This document shows positions 31,201-40,388 of a stretch of DNA of 40,388 bases, piece by piece. How positions within the stretch are numbered: position 1 is the stretch's first letter; each line of letters opens with the position of its first letter. Under the pieces are notes generated by a model. That model was given only the letters and a program-made list of their open reading frames with translations. It was not told where the DNA came from and ran no database searches. Both the position numbers and the translations under genes were made by a program. The stretch comes from Oscillospiraceae bacterium (GTDB lineage: Bacteria > Bacillota > Clostridia > Oscillospirales > Oscillospiraceae): assembly GCA_017937195.1 (NCBI GenBank), contig JAGBEA010000014.1, positions 1-40,388 of the forward strand, given 5' to 3'.

Positions 31201-32111
31201 CCGACAGCCCCATCCGTTTCCCGGGTCTGTTCGGGGACTGGGCATTCACCGCCTCGTCCAAGGCGCTGGACATCGGCAACGGTATCTACTGGTACGGCAT
31301 CCTTATCGCGCTGGGCCTGCTGCTGGCGGTGGCATTCTGCCTGCGTCAGCGGAAGAAGTACGGCATCAGCGAGGACAATCTTATCGACGGCGTGCTGTGG
31401 GGCATCCCCTGCGGCGTGATCGGCGCACGGCTTTACTATGTGGTGTTCTATCTGGACAACTACCGCCGCGTGGACGGCAGCTTTGACTGGGGCGAGGCCA
31501 TCGCCATCTGGGACGGCGGATTGGCCATCTATGGCGCGGTGATCGCCGTGGTCATCGTGGCGCTGATCCTCAGCCGCGTGAAGAAATTCAGCCTCTGGGC
31601 CATGATGGATGTGGTGGTCATGGGTTTGATGATCGGTCAGGCGGTAGGCCGCTGGGGCAACTTTATGAACCGCGAAGCCTTCGGCGGCGAGACCACGCTG
31701 CCGTGGCGTATGGAGCTGACACTGCGCAGCGGCGAGATCGTGCAGGTGCATCCCACCTTTTTCTATGAGAGTCTGTGGAATGTGATCGGTCTGCTGCTGA
31801 TCGTATTCGTGGTGTCCAAGGCACGTCGCTTTGACGGCGAGAACACCTGCTTTTACTTCCTTTGGTACGGCATCGGTCGGTTCTGGATCGAGGGTCTGCG
31901 CACCGACAGTCTGTACCTTTTCGACTGGCAGCTGTTCGGTCAGCCCATCCGCGTCAGTCAGGCACTGTCGCTGGTGATGATCGTGGTGTCGCTGGCGCTG
32001 CTGGTGTATCATTTGAAGATTTGCCCCCACGATCCGGCTGAGCTGTATGTCAACCGCGTGGCGGCGCAGGAAAAGAAGGAGACAGAGGAAAATGAGCGCA
32101 CAGATCCTTGA
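31188..32111 (+). CDS. lgt: prolipoprotein diacylglyceryl transferase
   Basis: A 307-residue membrane enzyme transferring diacylglycerol from phosphatidylglycerol to the lipobox cysteine of prolipoproteins. The signature GRWGNFMNREAFGG starts at G154. Other family marks are IYWYGILIALG, GARLYYVVFYL, WDGGLAIYGAV and HPTFFYESLWN. About seven membrane segments are seen. AAGGAGG lies six bases before ATG 31188, inside the end of yfmH. The C-terminal tail is charged and overlaps folD by 20 bases. Confidence 0.95.
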   Translation: MYAMTDSPIRFPGLFGDWAFTASSKALDIGNGIYWYGILIALGLLLAVAFCLRQRKKYGISEDNLIDGVLWGIPCGVIGARLYYVVFYLDNYRRVDGSFDWGEAIAIWDGGLAIYGAVIAVVIVALILSRVKKFSLWAMMDVVVMGLMIGQAVGRWGNFMNREAFGGETTLPWRMELTLRSGEIVQVHPTFFYESLWNVIGLLLIVFVVSKARRFDGENTCFYFLWYGIGRFWIEGLRTDSLYLFDWQLFGQPIRVSQALSLVMIVVSLALLVYHLKICPHDPAELYVNRVAAQEKKETEENERTDP

Positions 32112-32937
32112 CGGAAAGGCCCTTGCGGCCAAAATGAAGGAAAATATCCGCCTCGAGGCGGCAGCGCTGCGGCGTCAGCCCGGTCTTGCGGTGATTCTGG
32201 TGGGCGATAACGGTGCCTCGCAGGTCTATGTCCGCAACAAGGTGAAGGATTGCAGCGATTGCGGCATCGCCTGCTTTGACTATTATCTGTCTGCCGATAC
32301 CACGCAGGAGCAGCTGCTGACGCTCATTGACGAGCTCAACGGCAGGGAGGACGTGGACGGCATTCTGGTGCAGCTGCCGCTGCCCGCCCATCTGGAGGAA
32401 CGCCCCGTGCTGGAGGCCATTAGCCCCATGAAGGATATGGACGCCTTCCACCCCGAGAATATGGGCCGCATCCTCCGCGGTGACGCCCGCTTCAAGCCCT
32501 GCACCCCCGCCGGTGTGATGGAGCTGCTGCACGAAGCGGGCATCGACCCCGCCGGCAAGCACTGCGTGGTGGTGGGTCGCAGCAACATCGTGGGCAAGCC
32601 GATGGCACTTCTGCTGCTGCAGGAAAACGGCACCGTCACCGTGTGCCACAGCCGCACCCCCGACCTGAAAGAGCAGTGCCTGCGCGCCGATATTCTGGTC
32701 TCGGCAGTGGGCAGGGAGAATCTCATCACCGCCGATATGGTGAAGGATGGCGCGGTGGTCATCGATGTGGCTATGAACCGCAATGCCGCCGGTAAGCTGT
32801 GCGGCGATGTGGACTATGCGGCGGTGGCGGAGAAGGCGTCGTATATCACCCCCGTCCCCGGCGGTGTGGGGCCTATGACCCGCGCTATGCTGATGGCCAA
32901 TACGCTGACCGCAGCCAAGCTGCGGGAGAACCGCTGA
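32092..32937 (+). CDS. folD: methylene-THF dehydrogenase / methenyl-THF cyclohydrolase
   Basis: A 281-residue bifunctional enzyme interconverting 5,10-methylene-THF and 10-formyl-THF. The catalytic Y46xxxK50 pair (VYVRNKVKDC), VQLPLPAHL, the nucleotide loop VVGRSNIVGKPMA and the end PVPGGVGPMTRAM are all present. AGAGGAAA precedes ATG 32092, and the start lies inside lgt. It belongs with Fhs in the one-carbon part of the window although it is transcribed with peptidase and lipoprotein genes. Confidence 0.95.
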   Translation: MSAQILDGKALAAKMKENIRLEAAALRRQPGLAVILVGDNGASQVYVRNKVKDCSDCGIACFDYYLSADTTQEQLLTLIDELNGREDVDGILVQLPLPAHLEERPVLEAISPMKDMDAFHPENMGRILRGDARFKPCTPAGVMELLHEAGIDPAGKHCVVVGRSNIVGKPMALLLLQENGTVTVCHSRTPDLKEQCLRADILVSAVGRENLITADMVKDGAVVIDVAMNRNAAGKLCGDVDYAAVAEKASYITPVPGGVGPMTRAMLMANTLTAAKLRENR

Positions 32938-32955
32938 AAAACAGTATATTGTGCG

Positions 32956-32996
32956 AAAAGCGCTCTCTCACACACGCTGTGGGAGAGCGCTTTTGT
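32956..32996 (+). terminator. terminator after folD
   Basis: A 17-bp stem with one wobble (32956-32972 with 32978-32994). It starts with AAAA and ends with TTTT, so it can work in both directions. Confidence 0.85.
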
Positions 32997-33174
32997 ATAG
33001 CGACTGGCGCTTTTTGTGAGAAATGACAAAAACTGCTTAGCAAATTTGTGAGATAGGCTGAAAAAATAAGAGGGATTGACGAAAAAGTTGCGGATTCTCT
33101 TTGAAATGGAAGAAAAGTGGCGAAAAGGGTTGAAAAATGTGATGAAGCGAATCTGCCAAAGGACGAGGAGAATC

Positions 33175-33203
33175 TTGACTAAAAGGGTAATGAAGATTAA
33201 AAT
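33175..33203 (+). promoter_or_regulatory. promoter of the 2217-residue surface protein gene
   Basis: TTGACT (33175-33180), a 17-base spacer and TAAAAT (33198-33203). The 180 bases between the folD terminator and this promoter hold no gene. Confidence 0.7.
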
Positions 33204-33230
33204 ATAGTCTGTATAGGAATTTTTTCCTGC

Positions 33231-33275
33231 AGCGTCAGTGCGCCCACTGGCCGAAAAGCGGACAGCCCTGACGCT
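33231..33275 (+). promoter_or_regulatory. leader hairpin before the surface protein gene
   Basis: AGCGTCAG (33231-33238) pairs with CTGACGCT (33268-33275), enclosing 29 bases with smaller possible pairings (CAGTG with CACTG). It ends ten bases before the AGGAGG. It may stabilise the message; no known riboswitch is recognised. Confidence 0.45.
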
Positions 33276-33301
33276 CATCTTATCAAGGAGGTATGAATTT
33301 G

Positions 33302-36300
33302 ATGAGAAAGCAAAATTCCCGGACACACCGTGTGTCCACGAAAGTCATGACTTGGGTCCTGACTTTCGTAATGCTCCTTGGCCTCATTCCTTACGGTGCC
33401 ATTCAGGTGGCATCCGCTGCTGAGCTGCTGAAGCAGGATGACCTGCAGGCAGTCGGTACTGAGATTTGGAAAGAGGTCGTAGAAAACGGTTATACCCAGT
33501 TCGACACCATTGATATGTGCGGTGGTAACTCCCACCTGCAGGGTATCTGCATGGACGACGAGGGTAAGTACCTGTACTTCTCCTACACCAGCTCCCTTGC
33601 CAAGCTGGATATGTCCACCGGTAAGGTGGTCGCATCCGTGGGCGGCTTCGGTCAGGGCTCGTTTGGTACTCCCGGCGGCGCACATCTGGGCTGCCTGGAC
33701 TACTATGACGGCTGGATCTACGGTTCTCTGGAGTACAAGGAGCCCGGTAAGAAGTTCTTCATTGCTGCTTTCGATGCCAGCAAGCTGACTGAGACCGGTA
33801 TGGATATCAAGGGCGACGACTTCAAGGATGGCGGCGTCACCGGTATCCTGCTGTATGAACCCACCGAGGATTTCCGTGATCCTATCGACACCAATGTATT
33901 CTCCGGTCAGGACAGCTATGGCCACGCCACCAATGAGGCGAACAACGGCCACGCATTTGCCTGCTCCGGTATCGACGGCGTGACTTTCGGCACCATGCCC
34001 GGCGACACCAGCGGCAAGCTGTACCTCATCGTAGCTTACGGTGTGTATGGATTCTCCAACATCAACCGTTACGACAACACCTACAACGTGCTGCAGTTCT
34101 ATGATGTGGAAGATTTCTGGGACGGCGAGAAGCCCGTTGGTACCCAGAACATCCGCTTCACCTATGAGCGCGGTCTGGCTGTGGACTACACGCAGGAAGA
34201 AGTGCTGAAGGCTGCTGATACTCTGTTCGTCTACACCGGCAACACCAGCTATGGTGCACAGAACCTGGAGTACGAGGCTGACACCGGCGACATCGTGCTG
34301 TATACCTACGGCAACACCGACGGTATGGGCGGCACCAAGTACGTGGTGGACGGCAGCAAGGCTCCCGTTGAGAAGGTGCTGGAGCTGGGCCAGAGCAACA
34401 CTCTGTCCGACGCCACCCAGAAGGCCTATGCCAAGTCCATCGCTGACGCTTACTCCACCGATGCCAACCAGAACGGCACCATCGAGGACAGCGAGCGCTT
34501 GACCGGCAAGGTTGCCGTGCTCAAGTGCATCTGCGGCAATCCTGATGCGCACTCCGCCAACTCTGTTGGCGACGCCACTTGGAGCACCACCGGCGTGAAG
34601 AAGGCTGACCAGCCCATCTGCTCCGGCAGCGCTCCCCAGAGCGCCACCACCGGCATCGCTTGGGTGGGTAACGACGGCGATAATGTGGACTACCTGTTCA
34701 TCGCCAACGGCGAGACCACCGCAGGTCTGTACAAGCGTACCACCAATGCCAACGGCTCCTGGAGCTATGAGAAGGTCACCGTTCCCGTCACCAAGAAGCC
34801 CATCGTTCAGCTGAGCATGGACGCTGCCGATATGTACGAGAAGGACGGCGTCGTGTACATGAAGAACAAGGCCGAGGGTTACACCGACGGCACTTATGAC
34901 GCCATCGTGGAGAACACCTCCGCTTCCAAGGGTGAGGACGGCAAGGACAACGGCGCCCTGCACTTCGACGGCGGCTGGGATGCCACCTCCGAGCTGGATC
35001 GTCTGTACCTGAACAGCGACACCATCGCTGCCATCAACCAGAAGATCCAGGCCTCCAGCGGCAACGGCTCTTACTCCTACTCCTTCTGGGCTAAGCTGCC
35101 TGACGAGCTGAACAGCGACGGTAACTTCGTTCCCTTCGTTGGCTTCTACCGTGAGGACGGCACCTATGCCGGCGTGTTTGAGATTCGCTGGCGCAATATG
35201 CTGAAGTATGTCATCAACGGTATCGGCGATAAGACGGTCGGTGATCCCGGTGACAACGGCGCCTATTATGTCAATGGCTCGACTCCCGTTCCCAATGATG
35301 GCGAGTGGCATATGTTCACTGTCACCGAGGCTGCCGGCTCCGGCACCTTGTATATGGACGGTGTTGTGAAGGCTACCTATGGCGTTACCTCCAACCATCT
35401 GGCCGGCAAGCCCTTTGCCGAGTTCGAGGTGGGCGGCACTGTGGCAAAGCTGTGGCTGGATAGAAACAACCGCGGCCGCTTCATCGGTGACATCGATGAT
35501 ATCTCCATCTACTCCGGTATTCTGACTCAGGCTGAGATTCAGGCTGCCTATGCTGCAGGCACCAAGACCGGCGACGGCACCGCCTATGTTCCCGCCGCTC
35601 CCGAGGCTGACAGCAATCTGTATGCCACCTACACCAAGGGCGGCAGCAATGCTGTCACCGTAACGGCTGCCAAGGCCGTGCAGTCTGTCACCGGCGTTGG
35701 CCCCATCCCCACCGTCAGCGGTAAGGATGTGACCTTCTCCAACGCGGTTCTGTCCGCTGCGGCTGCAGGTCGTTACAACAAGACCGTCAACTACACCGAC
35801 GGTTCCACCCAGACTCTGGTTCTCACCGTGCTGGATCCCGCCAGCCCCGTGCTGAGCTACTCCCTGCTGAAGAAGGATCTGCAGAACGGCATGGTCGGTG
35901 ACGGCAGCGCCTACGGCGTGAACGGCATCACCACCGTCACCGAGTATTCCGGCGGCGCCTTCTTCTTCGACGGTTTCGATTACAACGATCCCACCTATGT
36001 CAAGCTGTCCGATGCTGACAACAACTGGCTGAACAATGTGCTGTCCACCAACGGCGCCGGCTTCACCCTGAATGTCTGGGCAAAGGCATTTGACGAAAAC
36101 GGCAACAAGACATCCATTCTGGGTCTGTATGCCGAGGACGGCCGTCCCATGGGCGTTCTGGAGACTTATGACGGCGAAAACAGCGATGCTGCTGCTGCCG
36201 ACAACAAGACGACCATTCAGGCTGACATCGGCACCGCTGCCAAGGCCAGCCAGAATGTCCGCTCCACCTCCCAGACCGATGTGGGTGAGTACTATATGTA

Positions 36301-39300
36301 CACCATCACCTACGACGCTACCACCAAGACCATGACGCTGTATGTGGACGGCGTTGCACAGGGCACCAAGGTTGTGGATGCCAACGATCTGGATGAGCTC
36401 AACGAGCTGTACATCGGTACCCAGTACAAGAAGTACTACCACAACGATATGGCTGCCATCAGCACTTATCCGTCCACCGCTCAGGAGGACTGGACCACCC
36501 GCGGCGGCTTCTACGGCGAGATGCGCAACTTCTCTCTGTATGCCAAGCCTCTGGAAGCTGCCGAGATCAAGGCTCTGGCTGATATGGGCGCTGTGACTCC
36601 CATTACCCAGATCAAGCCCATCGTGCAGTACACCATGGATGGTAACACCCTGAACGGTGACGGCACTGTGGACGAAGCCATCGCAGGCTATGACTCCTAC
36701 TTCCGCAACGTCACCGCAGTGGCCGGTGTGGATGGCAAGGCCAACGGCGCTCTGTACTTCGACGGCCGCGCTGACGCCGCCAACTGGAGCCGTCTGTGGC
36801 TGGGCGAGGATGGTATCGACGCTGTCAATGATGCCATCTCCACTCAGGTGACCATCTCCTTCTGGATCAAGCCCGACGGCAATCTGAACAATGCATTCTC
36901 CAACGCCTGGTCTCCCGCTCTGGGCTTCTACAGCCTGACCAAGACCAACGCGGGCAACAACCTGCACAACATGGTGCTGACCCTCGAGGAGCGCTATGGC
37001 GTGCTGAACATGGAGATGAACAACTATCCCAACGCTACCTGGCCCACCGATATCCGTCTGGTCGGTCCCAAGACCGATGTGATCCTGGACGGCGATTGGC
37101 ACCACATCGTTATGAGCGTTGATATGGAGACCTCCGACGGTAACAAGACCGGCGGTGCCTCCATGTGGCGTCGTCTGTACATCGACGGTGTCGAGTACAC
37201 GCCCGACCGTGCTCTGTATCCCACCACCACCATTCTGGACACCATCGACGCCTTTGAGATCGGCGGCGAGCCCTGGAAGTGCTGGAGCGATACCAACGTC
37301 CGCGGCCGCTTCACCGGCGCTATCGACGATGTCCGTATCTACAATGTTCCCGTTTCCAAGTCTGACGTTCAGAAGCTGATGGCAGCCGGCACTGTGACCG
37401 GCAGCGATCTGACTCTGTCCGGCTTCGACTTCACCGTCGATGTGGCTAACGAGCAGGATGTTACCTTCAACGCCGCCAACACCACTCAGCTGGTGTCCGT
37501 CAGCGGTCTGGAGGATGACGATGTCTCCTTCGCCGGCGGCGTTGTCACGCTGGACGGTGCTGCTCTGGCCGATCTGGGCCTGGGCGCACACGACCTGCTG
37601 GTGGTCTTCGACAACGGCTCCAAGACCATCCGCGTCACCGTGGTTGACACCCGCGAGTACTTCACTCCCAGCACCATCGTGTTCGACAAGAACGCCGCTG
37701 CTGATGTGGAGATCACCTGCAAGGCCGCTTTCGGCACGCCCAAGACCGTTGTGGCCGAGGGTCTGACCGAGGACGACTATTCCATCAGCGGCAACAAGAT
37801 CATCCTGAAGAAGGAATGGCTGCTGCTGAACCAGCCCGGCGCTGTTGAGCTGACCGTTACCTCCGCCGACGGCAACACCAAGGTGGCTAAGGTCTATGTG
37901 GTCAACTACGCCCCCGTGGCTACCGTCCCCTCCGGCGAGGTTCCCTATCCCGTTCTGTACTACAAGCTGGATAAGGCAGATCTGAACAAGACCGGCACCA
38001 CCAAGGACGGTCAGTCCGATCTGGGCACCATCACCGATCACTCCGGCAATGGCATCGATCTGCAGTATGCCAGCCTGAACACCGCTGGTAAGGACAATGC
38101 CGGCAACGCTGACGCCGCCATCTTCTTCGACGGCTATAACGATGGCAACGTTTCCCGCGCATGGCTGGATGAGGCCGGTGTGGACTTCCTCAAGAGCGTC
38201 GTGGACGATGAGATGACCATCTCCTTCTGGCACTCCAGTGAGTGGATCTCCTCCAACTTCATGACCGTTGGCGGTGTCTTCGCTGCTGATGACCGTCCTC
38301 TGCTGGTCAGCCAGTTCAACACCACCGGCGGCGAGCGTTCCGGTAAGAACCAGAGCACCGCTCCTGCTGTCATCTCTGCCACCGGCAATGCCACCGCACA
38401 GCTGACCACCGGCGTCGCCAAGGCCGGCAACATCGCAATGAACGGCACCTGGCACCAGTACACCGTGGTCTATGATGCCGGCGCTGTCACCCTGTATGTG
38501 GACGGCGTTCAGAAGGCTACCGGCACTGCCGCAGCCGATCAGCTGGATGCAATGGCCGCCTTCGAGATCGGCGGTCTGGTGAACAACTCCTACTTTGCTC
38601 TGGCAAAGGAAGAGCAGACCGAGAAGAGCCCCAACCGTCTGTACGGTTACATGGATGAGCTGAAGGTCTACAACGTGGCTCTGACCGCTGACGACGTCAA
38701 GGATGTCTATGACATGGGCGTTGGCAACGATCTGCCCGGCGACCTGACCGGTCTGCCCACCAACATCACCGATGAGAGCGGCTTCGCCATTCTGGAGAAT
38801 GAAGGCATCTACACCATCGGTTATGTGGAGTCCCCCGAGGGTCCCGTTGAGGGCGCAGTGTTCTCCTACGCCGAGGAGGAAGTCGTCGTCACCCTGCCCG
38901 AGGGTATGGATGTGGAAGACGGCGTGGCTATCGTGGTTCTGGATACTGACGGCAATGCTCAGGATGGTCTGCCCATCAACATCGCTGACAGCGAGAACGG
39001 CTCCCGTACCGGCGAAGTCACCAACGAGGACGGCGCTGTTGCCTACCTGATCCCCGCTGAGAAGCTGCTGGTTTACGCTGACGGCGTGAACAAGGCTTAC
39101 GACGGCGAGGCTGCTGCTCCCTCCGTCACCGCCATTGTGGGTGCTACCATCGAGTACAGCACCGACGATGGCGCTACTTGGACCGCTGAGGCTCCTCAGT
39201 ACACCGACGTGGGTGAGGCTACCGTTCTGTGGCGTGTCACCAAGGATTGGTACGAGGCCGACGAGGGTGAGGTCGAAGTGATCATCACCGAGGCTTCCAT

Positions 39301-39955
39301 CGAGGACTTCGAGATCGAGGCCAACGAGGGTGTGGTCTATGACGGTGAGGCTCACGAGTCTGCCACCATCGTGGTGGGCATCCCCGCCGATGCTACCATC
39401 ACCTTCTTCTACGGCGAAGATGAGTCTGCCGAGGTTCCCAAGTTCACCGATGCCGGCTCTTACACTGTGAGCTACACCATCGAGAAGGAGAACTACGAGA
39501 CTGTTGATGGTGAGTACACCTTCGTCATCGACTATGCTGAGATCGAGGCTGACTATGAGCTGTTCGAGAAGGCGGAAGCCACCGGCGAGCCCGTCCCCGC
39601 AGCCAAGATCAACTCTATCTCCGAGGGTGCATATCCCTGGTTCGCACAGTTCAAGGATAAGGCGACTATGGAAGCCTATAAGGCTGATCCCGAGTCTGTT
39701 GAAGATCCCTTCGAGAAGATCTTCGATCCCGGTGAGATCCCTGCCTTCACCGAACCCGGCACCTACTATCTGTGTGTCTACTTCGAGGGCGAGAACTATA
39801 TGTGGACTGATCTGGAGTTCTACACCTTCGAGCTGACTGAGCCCGCACCCGAGACCGGCGACAACGCTGCTCTGGGTCTGTGGATGGTAATGCTGACTCT
39901 GTCCGCCGCTGCCGGTGCCATTCTGGTGCTGCGTCGCCGCAAGGAGCAGGCATAA
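33302..39955 (+). CDS. giant sortase-anchored LamG surface protein
   Basis: A 2217-residue exported protein. ATG 33302 has AGGAGG ten bases upstream; ATG 33293 is one base after that site and less likely. A signal peptide covers about 1-39 (VMTWVLTFVMLLGLIPYGAI, cleavage after ASA). Residues about 45-480 look like a beta-propeller or quinoprotein-type head (SHLQGICMDDEGKYLYFSY, then LAKLDMSTGKVVASVGGF). Four LamG-like domains follow at about 497-753, 848-1096, 1102-1363 and 1548-1808, each with an F-D-G strand, a Y-(V/M/I)-D-G strand and a closing strand such as GRFIGDIDDISIYS. Immunoglobulin-like and MBG-like modules lie at about 1365-1545 and 1920-2175. The C-terminus is APETGD (2182-2187), a membrane segment and RRRK. 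LamG modules suggest glycan or adhesin binding, which is inference. Codon use is very biased, which suggests high expression. Confidence 0.85.
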   Translation: MRKQNSRTHRVSTKVMTWVLTFVMLLGLIPYGAIQVASAAELLKQDDLQAVGTEIWKEVVENGYTQFDTIDMCGGNSHLQGICMDDEGKYLYFSYTSSLAKLDMSTGKVVASVGGFGQGSFGTPGGAHLGCLDYYDGWIYGSLEYKEPGKKFFIAAFDASKLTETGMDIKGDDFKDGGVTGILLYEPTEDFRDPIDTNVFSGQDSYGHATNEANNGHAFACSGIDGVTFGTMPGDTSGKLYLIVAYGVYGFSNINRYDNTYNVLQFYDVEDFWDGEKPVGTQNIRFTYERGLAVDYTQEEVLKAADTLFVYTGNTSYGAQNLEYEADTGDIVLYTYGNTDGMGGTKYVVDGSKAPVEKVLELGQSNTLSDATQKAYAKSIADAYSTDANQNGTIEDSERLTGKVAVLKCICGNPDAHSANSVGDATWSTTGVKKADQPICSGSAPQSATTGIAWVGNDGDNVDYLFIANGETTAGLYKRTTNANGSWSYEKVTVPVTKKPIVQLSMDAADMYEKDGVVYMKNKAEGYTDGTYDAIVENTSASKGEDGKDNGALHFDGGWDATSELDRLYLNSDTIAAINQKIQASSGNGSYSYSFWAKLPDELNSDGNFVPFVGFYREDGTYAGVFEIRWRNMLKYVINGIGDKTVGDPGDNGAYYVNGSTPVPNDGEWHMFTVTEAAGSGTLYMDGVVKATYGVTSNHLAGKPFAEFEVGGTVAKLWLDRNNRGRFIGDIDDISIYSGILTQAEIQAAYAAGTKTGDGTAYVPAAPEADSNLYATYTKGGSNAVTVTAAKAVQSVTGVGPIPTVSGKDVTFSNAVLSAAAAGRYNKTVNYTDGSTQTLVLTVLDPASPVLSYSLLKKDLQNGMVGDGSAYGVNGITTVTEYSGGAFFFDGFDYNDPTYVKLSDADNNWLNNVLSTNGAGFTLNVWAKAFDENGNKTSILGLYAEDGRPMGVLETYDGENSDAAAADNKTTIQADIGTAAKASQNVRSTSQTDVGEYYMYTITYDATTKTMTLYVDGVAQGTKVVDANDLDELNELYIGTQYKKYYHNDMAAISTYPSTAQEDWTTRGGFYGEMRNFSLYAKPLEAAEIKALADMGAVTPITQIKPIVQYTMDGNTLNGDGTVDEAIAGYDSYFRNVTAVAGVDGKANGALYFDGRADAANWSRLWLGEDGIDAVNDAISTQVTISFWIKPDGNLNNAFSNAWSPALGFYSLTKTNAGNNLHNMVLTLEERYGVLNMEMNNYPNATWPTDIRLVGPKTDVILDGDWHHIVMSVDMETSDGNKTGGASMWRRLYIDGVEYTPDRALYPTTTILDTIDAFEIGGEPWKCWSDTNVRGRFTGAIDDVRIYNVPVSKSDVQKLMAAGTVTGSDLTLSGFDFTVDVANEQDVTFNAANTTQLVSVSGLEDDDVSFAGGVVTLDGAALADLGLGAHDLLVVFDNGSKTIRVTVVDTREYFTPSTIVFDKNAAADVEITCKAAFGTPKTVVAEGLTEDDYSISGNKIILKKEWLLLNQPGAVELTVTSADGNTKVAKVYVVNYAPVATVPSGEVPYPVLYYKLDKADLNKTGTTKDGQSDLGTITDHSGNGIDLQYASLNTAGKDNAGNADAAIFFDGYNDGNVSRAWLDEAGVDFLKSVVDDEMTISFWHSSEWISSNFMTVGGVFAADDRPLLVSQFNTTGGERSGKNQSTAPAVISATGNATAQLTTGVAKAGNIAMNGTWHQYTVVYDAGAVTLYVDGVQKATGTAAADQLDAMAAFEIGGLVNNSYFALAKEEQTEKSPNRLYGYMDELKVYNVALTADDVKDVYDMGVGNDLPGDLTGLPTNITDESGFAILENEGIYTIGYVESPEGPVEGAVFSYAEEEVVVTLPEGMDVEDGVAIVVLDTDGNAQDGLPINIADSENGSRTGEVTNEDGAVAYLIPAEKLLVYADGVNKAYDGEAAAPSVTAIVGATIEYSTDDGATWTAEAPQYTDVGEATVLWRVTKDWYEADEGEVEVIITEASIEDFEIEANEGVVYDGEAHESATIVVGIPADATITFFYGEDESAEVPKFTDAGSYTVSYTIEKENYETVDGEYTFVIDYAEIEADYELFEKAEATGEPVPAAKINSISEGAYPWFAQFKDKATMEAYKADPESVEDPFEKIFDPGEIPAFTEPGTYYLCVYFEGENYMWTDLEFYTFELTEPAPETGDNAALGLWMVMLTLSAAAGAILVLRRRKEQA

Positions 39956-39995
39956 GCCATAAGCGGTACACCGCAAGTTCATAGCAAAACCCCGG

Positions 39996-40036
39996 AAAGG
40001 GGCGGCTGAAAAGCCGCCCCTTTCTTCTTTTTTTGC
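39996..40036 (+). terminator. terminator after the giant surface protein gene
   Basis: A 12-bp perfect stem (AAAGGGGCGGCT 39996-40007 with 40012-40023) with a GAAA loop, followed by a T-rich run to 40035. Confidence 0.92.
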
Positions 40037-40105
40037 CTTACTGGATTCGTTTGTGCAAATCGACCAAAATGGGGATGGGTATTTGTTCAAGTAGCTGAAA
40101 AATGC

Positions 40106-40117
40106 GGGGGGGGGGGG
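40106..40117. repeat. run of twelve G
   Basis: An uninterrupted G12 tract lies about 100 bases upstream of a strong promoter. Such tracts slip during replication and are a classical phase-variation element; they are also error-prone in sequencing. Just downstream GAGAAATG-like units recur (about 40171, 40182 and 40192). Confidence 0.8.
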
Positions 40118-40216
40118 TAGAAAAAGATAACTTTTGCCTGTGTATACTCTGATAAAAAATGCTATTTTGGGGAGAAATGAGAAGAAATGGGGGAGAAATG
40201 TAAAAATGCTAAATGA

Positions 40217-40245
40217 TTGACAGTTGCATCCAAAAACTGTAGAAT
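40217..40245 (+). promoter_or_regulatory. strong promoter for a gene beyond the window
   Basis: A perfect TTGACA (40217-40222), a 17-base spacer and TAGAAT (40240-40245). Confidence 0.8.
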
Positions 40246-40251
40246 TACACT

Positions 40252-40388
40252 GTGATAAAATCGTCAGCCGTGTATTCTTGTGCCCGTTTTCCTGTGGTCA
40301 GGTGGAAGAGGGGAGAGGCGGAACACGGCGCCTGCCCAAAGCACGCCCTTTTTATCGAGGAAAACCTTAACCACCGAATGAAAAATCA
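40252..40388 (+). promoter_or_regulatory. structured leader of the next gene
   Basis: GCCGTGT near 40267 can pair with ACACGGC near 40323, closing a domain that contains a TTTTCCTG-TGGT-CAGG type hairpin. An ATGAAAAATCA at 40378 might be a start codon, but the GAGG before it is about 16 bases away. No known riboswitch class is recognised. Confidence 0.35.

Noticed and set aside
33275-40090. A 2271-codon open frame on the minus strand opposite the giant surface protein gene
   Set aside because: It mirrors the sense gene codon by codon. The sense gene almost never uses TTA, CTA or TCA, so no stops arise in that antisense frame. Its protein is low-complexity (H/G/V/I/L-rich), with no ribosome-binding site, no domains, and the sense strand has signal peptide, LamG motifs and a sortase tail.

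Overview
The window looks like a chromosomal segment of a strictly anaerobic gut Clostridium-class bacterium, most likely an Oscillospiraceae/Ruminococcaceae relative. The pointers are strong Shine-Dalgarno sequences and TTGACA/TATAAT promoters, a type III glutamine synthetase, a single-chain PurL, a split PurH (PurO plus a stand-alone AICAR transformylase), a ZTP riboswitch before fhs, and huge LamG surface proteins ending in xPxTG sortase motifs. The genus cannot be named from sequence reading alone.

Layout. 1-3330 is an AT-richer patch of small accessory genes: an HTH-DUF3883-HTH fusion, a HEPN-like protein, a small membrane protein, a gene apparently interrupted by a stop codon, and a ribbon-helix-helix protein. 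3424-8113 holds a sortase-anchored surface protein (LamG, metallophosphatase, LamG, eight FIVAR repeats) with two perfect DNA dyads and a structured leader upstream. 8164-12122, on the minus strand, has glnN and a sodium:solute symporter, separated by what reads as the decayed 3' end of guaA. 12386-14303 is fhs under a strong promoter and a ZTP riboswitch. 14384-26515 is a ten-gene purine operon: purE, purC, purF-like, purM, a formate/nitrite-family channel, purN, purO, AICAR transformylase, purD, purL. 26699-28556, on the minus strand, has an EIIC-like membrane protein and the 3H-domain regulator NiaR, each with a matching palindromic operator. 28581-32994 is a yfmF-yfmH-lgt-folD operon. 33175-40036 encodes a second, 2217-residue LamG surface protein. 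The window ends with a 12-G tract and a strong promoter with a structured leader for a gene beyond the edge.

How the parts fit. The centre of the window is a formate / one-carbon / purine module. The FNT-family channel could admit formate. Fhs makes 10-formyl-THF, and FolD interconverts C1-THF species. PurN and the AICAR transformylase use 10-formyl-THF. ZTP, which accumulates when the AICAR step starves, would switch fhs on through the riboswitch. The PurF-like protein keeps its phosphoribosyltransferase site and iron-sulphur cysteines but lacks the N-terminal cysteine and other glutaminase residues, so it may use free ammonia.

The strongest leads are the channel gene inside the purine operon, the glutaminase-dead PurF, the NiaR-controlled EIIC-like protein as a possible niacin-related transporter, and the regulated LamG surface proteins. 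All functional statements rest on reading motifs by eye; no database search was run.
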